In this document: positions 58,174-64,000 of the stretch, piece after piece
Layout: each line of letters opens with the position of its first letter
Position numbering within the stretch: the first letter of the stretch is position 1
Assembly: GCA_963693085.1 (NCBI GenBank)
Contig: OY856409.1
Coordinates: forward strand, 665,723,591-665,787,590
From: Alisma plantago-aquatica
Taxonomy: Eukaryota > Streptophyta > Magnoliopsida > Alismatales > Alismataceae
Reading direction: 5' to 3'
Length of the DNA: 64,000 bases
The notes under the pieces: generated by a model
What the model was told of the DNA's origin: nothing
Seen by the model: only the letters and a program-made list of their open reading frames with translations
Database searches by the model: none
Position numbers and translations under genes: made by a program

Positions 58174-61118
58174 TGTCACAGAACTATTTGTTACCTAAGT
58201 TCACACTCCTAATGGCTACAAAGCCAAATGCGAGTGGACTTGGACGCCCGTCCTTAAAATGACTCAAAAATTGTACACATACAATATATATGTAAAAATA
58301 GTAACAACAAGGTATAATAAGATACTAAAATTGAAGATAAGTGATATGCACTCATTTATACTTTCTAGCATCTCATTGGTGTTTCATTTCTTAGAGTAGA
58401 GCCTTGGGTACAGTGGATCTTCATTTGACAAATAAAACTTTGATAAACAGAACATATTAATGTTAAAGTATTAAGTACGCTATGAAAGATATGTAAATAG
58501 TTGAAGAATAATACAAAACTTTCTTTGCTAGAAACATGATCATAGTCAAGAAGAAGAAACCAAACGAGAACACTTAACGATATCATTTTATACAAAGCAT
58601 GTTTTAAGTTGCTTTATCCAGTGTCAACATTAGGTTGCATAATGGATTTATGTACATTGTATTCAAGGTTTATCAACGTAGAATACTCAACCATGAAAGT
58701 AGTAATCATGGAAACAATAGCTCAACCAAGTAAGTAAGTAGCCAAGCACTCATACGATTATACATACAAGCAAGCCGATATCATAGTAGGGTCAAGAGGA
58801 AAACTTACCTTGCAAGTAGAAACCAGTTATGTTCCATGAGTAGATCCAAGAGTAAGTCCACCCCATTAGGGACCTAAGATATAAAAAGGCATAAAAGTGG
58901 GTCTTAGATCAAGGTCATTTTGATAAAATAAACATCATATATGTCATGTGGATGTTCCCCCAGATCTATGTTTCAAATATATCTAACATAGTTTCTAAGA
59001 TTCCAATCATGCATATAAGTACTCAATGTAATCCAAGCATCAAGCTTGGGCCAGAGATCTATGTGAACCATCCACATTAAGAGTGACACTAGATAGATAT
59101 AAGGTCTGATTTGGTAATAGAGGAAGCATGAAATTTAGTTATCATCATGGTTTAAACATGCAAGGTCATAACTGGTCATATAAGATCCATCTCATGCAAC
59201 ATTGTCACATTTCCAAGTCATTGGATCATTGAGAGCATAAGATACATCAAGTTGGTATTTAGTGTTACAAGTGTGATGAGCTTACTTATTTGAAGAAGAT
59301 AGATCATGGGGTTAGCATAAAAATCCCATTTCATCATGTGGGAACAACTAGGTAAACTTAGTCATTTTAATGCACAAACTAAGCACATAATGTTTTAAGA
59401 GTCAAACATGGAAAGAGGCATGATACTCAAACCACATTTCCCAAATCATCATAATATTTACTGATTTTGAGATTGAAAGATTAGATGATAATAAAGTATG
59501 CTAGATCTTAAGAATCGATTAAATCATAGCATGCATTCACTTAAGAAGTCACCCTTTGGGTCAAGAATAAGCATTTAGGGTCAAAGTAAAAACTAGAGTT
59601 CATTTAAAAGGCCCAAGAACACATAAAAGCAAAAGAAACTTATAGTTCTCTGATTTAAGGGATGTGAGAGCTTAGAGTTCATTAATGATCATATAGTGGA
59701 TGATTTAGGTTGATTAACAACATTAGTTCACAAAGCATCATCTTTGCTAAAAAGGGATGAAACATACAAAATTAGCAAGAGATAGTAGCGTCATTAGAAA
59801 GGTTTCTTGTTAAAATGAATATAACACATACCATTTGGATAAAAGACCTAGGAAACATGAGGGTTTGAAGATTAGGGCATAAAGAGGGATTGTTGGGGTG
59901 ATTTTGGGTGAGATTATACCCTGATCGGCTTGTGGGCTGACTTGAACGCCTAGGCCGTAGGCTGATTCGTGGTGCGCACCCGCTGGTGCTAGCCCAGCCC
60001 TCCAACAGTCACCGCTCGATGCCTACCGCGTGCAGACTACTACATGTAGGTATTAGATCGCTCACCACTGCACGGACAAACACTAGCCGACACAAGAAAG
60101 GTGGAGGGGGAGAGGCCATCCTCACCCTTGATTAAGCATCATGTGGCTTGAGATTACCATCTCCCTACTACCCTTCACCCGCATGACCCCATAGCTCCCG
60201 TGGTGGTGCATCTCGCCAGAGCATCATCATGAGTGGGCTGCAGACCTCAGGGTTGAGCGCCAACTTGCCGACCTAGCTCGGCAAGGTGGGCTGGAGCTTT
60301 TGTCAGTCATGGTGAGCAACAATTGTTTCTAGGGAAGATTCGCCCAAAAGGGGGGGAAGCGGCGCCACGGGAAGAAGAAGGAGAAGGGAGGAGGCACTAG
60401 GGTTCGAGAACAGTCTAGAAAAATGGGGGAAAGAGTAGGGGATGGTGCTTTATAGGAAAGGTGGGGGTCAATTTCTTTCAAGAGGAGGGAGTAGAAGATT
60501 TGTGGTGCCAACAAAGTAGGTGAAGGTGCAGCACCATTGGCGAAGGTTGTTGTACGGAGGAGGAAGACAACCTTCTAATCATTAGATCAACCCCCTATCG
60601 GTGACCAGTGGGATCCAAGTGCTAAGATCCCTTGTTAACAGAATCGGCCCTCCTCACTGGTCTTCAAGGGAGCATTCAGATCACAAGAAAGAAGAAGGAT
60701 GATGGATTGGGCCGCACATGTGGTGCTATAAATGGGCCCAATAAGAGGTGAAATTGATTAAAGATTCAAAATCAAGGTTTAAATACAATATAAACAAATG
60801 GGCATATCTCCCACATACAAGCTAGGAACTGAGTCAAATTATATGCATTGGAATCATGAGATTGCCCTCTAAACATGAAAATAAGAAAAGAGTGTAGATT
60901 TACACCACCATATGATCACAATTCAAGAGAGAGAGGATGATGTGTTATATGAAGGTCAATTTGATTTTCATTCAAATTGAGCATTGTCTTAGTGGTACTT
61001 GTTTACTAGATGGACCAATTGTGCACAAGAGCTCATTCAAACATGAAATTGGAGGTGAGACAAGATTGAGGTCCAATATGGAAGTTGTATAAAAGTGGTG
61101 GAGTTTCAGGTTATCACA
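58174..61118 (-). repeat. 5' LTR of the large retrotransposon
   Basis: On the minus strand it starts TGTGATAACC at 61118 and ends TCTGTGACA at 58174. It is followed outside by AATCC (61119-61123). Better preserved at its terminus and promoter than the copy at 5614-8550. Its open frames (for example 59772-60005, 60329-60514) are not conserved in the other copy. Confidence 0.88.
60448..60456 (-). promoter_or_regulatory. TATA box of the large retrotransposon 5' LTR
   Basis: CCTATAAAG on the minus strand, followed by a pyrimidine-rich CTTTCCCCC/CTTCTCCTTCTTCTT leader of the kind common in plant 5' untranslated regions. The other LTR has CCAATAAAG at the same place. Confidence 0.45.
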
Positions 61119-61335
61119 AATCCCCACTTATATATCATTACATATACATTTTAACATAGACACCGTTTAGTATAGAATTATTAAGTTCAAAATAAATATT
61201 TATATTATATAATTATAATATTTTTAATATGTTGAAATATGTATCAGTTTGGTTTCATATGGTTATCTACCACCAACACAAACCAAACAACTGTTTAATG
61301 ATATAAACAATGGAACCAAACCATTCACCCTCCTA
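61119..61335. mobile_element. hAT-like MITE, right arm, with AATCC duplication
   Basis: AATCC (61119-61123) is the second copy of the retrotransposon target duplication. From there to CACCCTCCTA at 61335 runs the other arm of the MITE that begins at 5252. AACCAAACCATTC near the end is the inverse of the left AATAGTTTGGT. Confidence 0.42.
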
Positions 61336-62787
61336 AAACCAAATTGAACTGGTCAGTTTGATTGGTTTTGGTTGCTTTCAATGGTCTAGTTTTGTTTTAT
61401 GCCCAACCTAGTTATCACTTATTCTTTCAAGATATTGATGGTATATTACAAATATTCTTTATTTTCAAGTTTAGGAAAAAATTTAGGATTTCTTCTTGGA
61501 CCATTATCATTTTTGCACAAATTCATATCAATGGACTCATTACCTACTTTTTCATAGTAAATGTTATTACATCATAATGGAGGAGAATCAGTCGATTATG
61601 TTGTCATGTATATGAAACAAATAAATGTTGCTATCCTAACATTCAATGAAGCCTAAACCAAGTATGATCTTATACACAAAATTGTTCCTCACATGTTGTG
61701 ATGCATCAATGCACAAAAAGAAGGTGACTCTCCCACCTAAGGCCTTCTTTGTGAGAGGGAAGGTGGCGATAGGGATTCAAAAGGAGTTGTTACATTTGAT
61801 TCCATAATGTATGCTTCTGATAATGAAGGCACTTGAACTCACAAATTGGGGGTGTCAGTTGATGTGAGGTGATGGTGAACAAGTATATTTCTTCTTGTAC
61901 ATCTTTTATTGCTTATTTTTGTGGGATGTTTAAGAGGACCCCACCCCGTAAGGTTGGATAATGATAAAAATCATATACTTTGACCCATTTTGTATGTTTC
62001 ACACCACATCATCCATCGAGTCTCTTCTTCGTTAATGTTGGGGTTACTTCTAGTATCTACACATAGACATCGTGTCTTCAAACAATTTTCCTATGTGTGA
62101 ATACTATTTTTCTTAGTTTTAGTGAGATCAATATATTAAAAATAGAAATGCATTTCATCCACCACTCACCCAATTGGATCAAAAGACCAAATTCTCTTCC
62201 TTATATGCTTTTTGCTACTTGGCTAATGCATTGAGATCCAACATCAAGATAATTTTGTGTAATACAACATTTGGCCAAATGTGGTACCAAAATATTCCTA
62301 GTAGATTCCTAGGAAATGTTTATGTTTATTCAATAACTTTTCATTATAGAATACATTTATCCATGTTTTGAAAAGTTTTATATTGCTCGAATTGGGCATG
62401 CAACTTGAGCATCTCAAAATTGTCAATCATCAAGCATGTGTGAATTCCATAGAGAGATCATAGTTGTTGATGATTGTTACCCAAAGAACAAGACATTGTG
62501 ACTTAAAAGAACTAAGTAATAGAACAACCTCATGTATAAAAATATCAAATATCAACATGAATTTCCACATAGTATGAGGAAAAAATTGTTTTATCTATGA
62601 TTAAGAACTACTATGGATAATATACTAACAAAAAAGTATCATTTTTTGGACAGAATACACAAAAATTGCTGAAGCTAAGGTTGAAAAAGTTATCAAACAA
62701 GTAGATACATTTTGCACCATCAAAGAATACTTAATAAGAACAAAAAACATATTTATAGATACTTGAGGCACCACAGTGGTCGACTTC
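61336..62787. other. Unassigned flank
   Basis: No recognisable gene or element. Short AT-rich frames only. Confidence 0.5.
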
Positions 62788-63420
62788 CACTACAACAAAC
62801 ATACCCATTAGTGGAAATTCTACTAAAAGTATTTACTGGAACTTGTAACTCTTAAAAAAAGCCATCTAGTACCAATGCCACTACGGAGATAGTAGAATAA
62901 GTTGTAAATGCCACTAAACATTCAGTTCTAATGGCTTTTAATAATTCCAAATAAGTGCTACTATAACATAATTTGGATTTTTAAAAAATGGAACTATTTT
63001 CAATTGATTTTCATACAAATACCACCATTATGTATAAGGATATTGTATGAAACTATTCTTTTTGAGTATATGGTGTATAAAAAGTTCTACTATAATGGCA
63101 TACTAATTGTGTATGATGGAAATTTCATCAGGTTTTAACAATCAAGTTTTCAATTAAGTACCTGGATTTCTAAATGAACGCCAAAAGAATTTAAACTCAG
63201 ATGTTCAAAAGTTATAGATTTTGAATATCAATCTTCTATATATAGAATCACATGTATATTACATTGGAAGGACATTTCATTTTACTTCTTTTACAAATAT
63301 AATGCACATGAGACACACTCTTTCATATAATACTTTTTGATGTAGAATAATTTTTACATCCTTTAACTATATTGCAAAGATATATATGTATGTTCTCATA
63401 TTTGTATGTTGTTGAGTGTT

Positions 63421-63600
63421 GACTTGACATCAAGAACTTGGTCTTGGTGGGAATTATCTTTACAAATACCGCATCACCATTGTTTGGGAACTTGAGCTTC
63501 TTATTGAGCTCCTTATCTAAATATATGTCAATCTTGGTGAGGACCTCAACAACACTCTTGAGAGGCACTGGAACATGAACAAATACTTCATTATAGCCTT
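63421..63600 (-). pseudogene. eEF1A C-terminal fragment, copy 1
   Basis: The minus-strand frame reads [19 protein letters not shown] then NNGDAVFVKIIPTKT. This aligns with the C-terminal domain of elongation factor 1-alpha (family pattern [20 protein letters not shown] then GDAGFVKMIPTKP). Upstream (KGYNEVFVHVPVPLK) I see no clear match. No full domain, no GTPase part. A gene fragment, probably carried by the CACTA-3 element. Confidence 0.72.
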
Positions 63601-63725
63601 TCAAAAAGAAATGAGACCACTAACTCAATTGAAAGTTAATGTGACAAATGGTGATCATGTAGGGTCACACGTGGCTATGATCACACACAATTATTGTTGG
63701 GGAGGAGTATGCTTAGTCTAAAAAA

Positions 63726-63890
63726 ATCAAGTACTAGGGCTTGGTGGAAATTATCTTTACAAATCCTACATCACCATTCTTTGAGAATTTGAGCTTCTTA
63801 TTGAGCTCCTTACCTAAACATCTATCAATCTTGGTGGGAACCTCAACAACACTCTTGAGAGGCACTGGAATAGGAACAAAGCCTTTATTG
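63726..63890 (-). pseudogene. eEF1A C-terminal fragment, copy 2
   Basis: Minus-strand [20 protein letters not shown] then [13 protein letters not shown], ending in a stop. It keeps IDR and GKEL, so it is closer to real eEF1A than copy 1. The two copies lie about 302 bp apart in the same direction and share flanking sequence up to the window edge, so they arose by tandem duplication of a ~300-bp unit after capture. Confidence 0.75.
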
Positions 63891-64000
63891 CATCATTTCA
63901 GCAAGAAATGAAACCGCTAACTCAATAGAAAGTATCATGACAAATGACAATCATGTAGGGACATTTATCTCTATGGTCAGACACAATTGTTGTGGGTAGT

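Larger units (their letters stand above)
5614..61118 (-). mobile_element. Large nested LTR retrotransposon (gypsy-type, non-coding)
   Basis: Two same-orientation LTRs of 2937 and 2945 bp bound the region. The element reads on the minus strand: PBS inside the right LTR, PPT inside the left LTR, and AATCC duplication outside both. Without the nested elements the original would be about 13 kb, with roughly 5.6 kb of internal sequence at 8551-14182 and 2.3 kb at 55900-58173. Neither part shows gag, protease, RT or integrase, so it looks like a LARD, a large non-autonomous element. The bases before the PPT (8551-8600) resemble the 3' end of Tekay/Del gypsy elements, which suggests a gypsy parent. 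By eye the LTRs differ at very roughly one base in seven, so this is an old insertion. Confidence 0.82.
62788..64000. mobile_element. CACTA-3: left terminus of a further CACTA-like element, continuing past the window
   Basis: CACTACAACAAACATACCC is a typical CACTA terminal repeat. It is followed by repeated TAGTGGAA, GCCACTA, TCTACTAAAAG and GCTACTATAA motifs (62810-63130) in both orientations, as in subterminal regions. The other end is outside the window, so the call rests on one terminus. It contains the eEF1A fragments below. Confidence 0.5.

Noticed and set aside
59772..60514. Pro/Ser-rich minus-strand frames in the right LTR
   Set aside because: Not conserved in the left LTR, so not maintained by selection.

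Overview
The window is nuclear DNA of a flowering plant with a large, transposon-rich genome. Evidence: gag/pol remnants of copia and gypsy (Athila) retrotransposons, En/Spm (CACTA) transposase genes with plant introns, primer-binding sites matching initiator tRNA-Met, and fragments of a plant P-class PPR gene and of eEF1A. I cannot name the species. I see no intact host gene, rRNA, tRNA or CRISPR array. Almost every coding stretch is a transposon gene, most with stop codons.

The layout is a nest. (1) Bases 1-5251 and 61336-62787 are flanks without recognised genes. (2) A hAT-like MITE (5252-5613 and 61124-61335) seems to be the target of (3) a minus-strand LTR retrotransposon, 5614-61118. 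Its two ~2.94 kb LTRs, PPT, PBS and matching 5-bp target duplication (AATCC) show that everything between is one insertion plus later insertions. (4) Inside it lies a minus-strand CACTA element (CACTA-1, about 14183 to 55900). It has TNP2-type and TNPA-type transposase pseudogenes and carries a broken PPR gene. (5) CACTA-1 was hit by a copia-type element (24401-31294, TSD GAAGT) inside its TNPA-type gene. It was also hit by an Athila gypsy element that survives only from mid-RT to the 3' LTR (about 36546-43273), and by a 1.3 kb DNA transposon (53885-55194, 9-bp TSD). (6) Next to the Athila LTR sits a complete plus-strand CACTA element (CACTA-2, 43283-53108, TSD TAA). It encodes a TNP2-type transposase and a TNPA-type protein ending in a C48 (Ulp1-like) protease domain. 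(7) CACTA-2 in turn carries a 5'-truncated LINE (44577-45355, 14-bp TSD).

The right edge opens a third CACTA-like terminus (62788). Beyond it are two tandem diverged copies of an eEF1A C-terminal fragment on the minus strand.

The most unusual structural theme is short CG-rich motifs, often palindromic, reiterated near the promoters or ends of unrelated elements: TCGGTCGA/TCGACCGA in the copia element, GCCCGATA/TATCGGGC in the Athila LTR, and AGCACGGTCGTGCT in CACTA-2. The copia element also holds a second TATA-plus-palindrome promoter module in front of a 'putative plant transposon protein' ORF, so it looks like a composite non-autonomous element.
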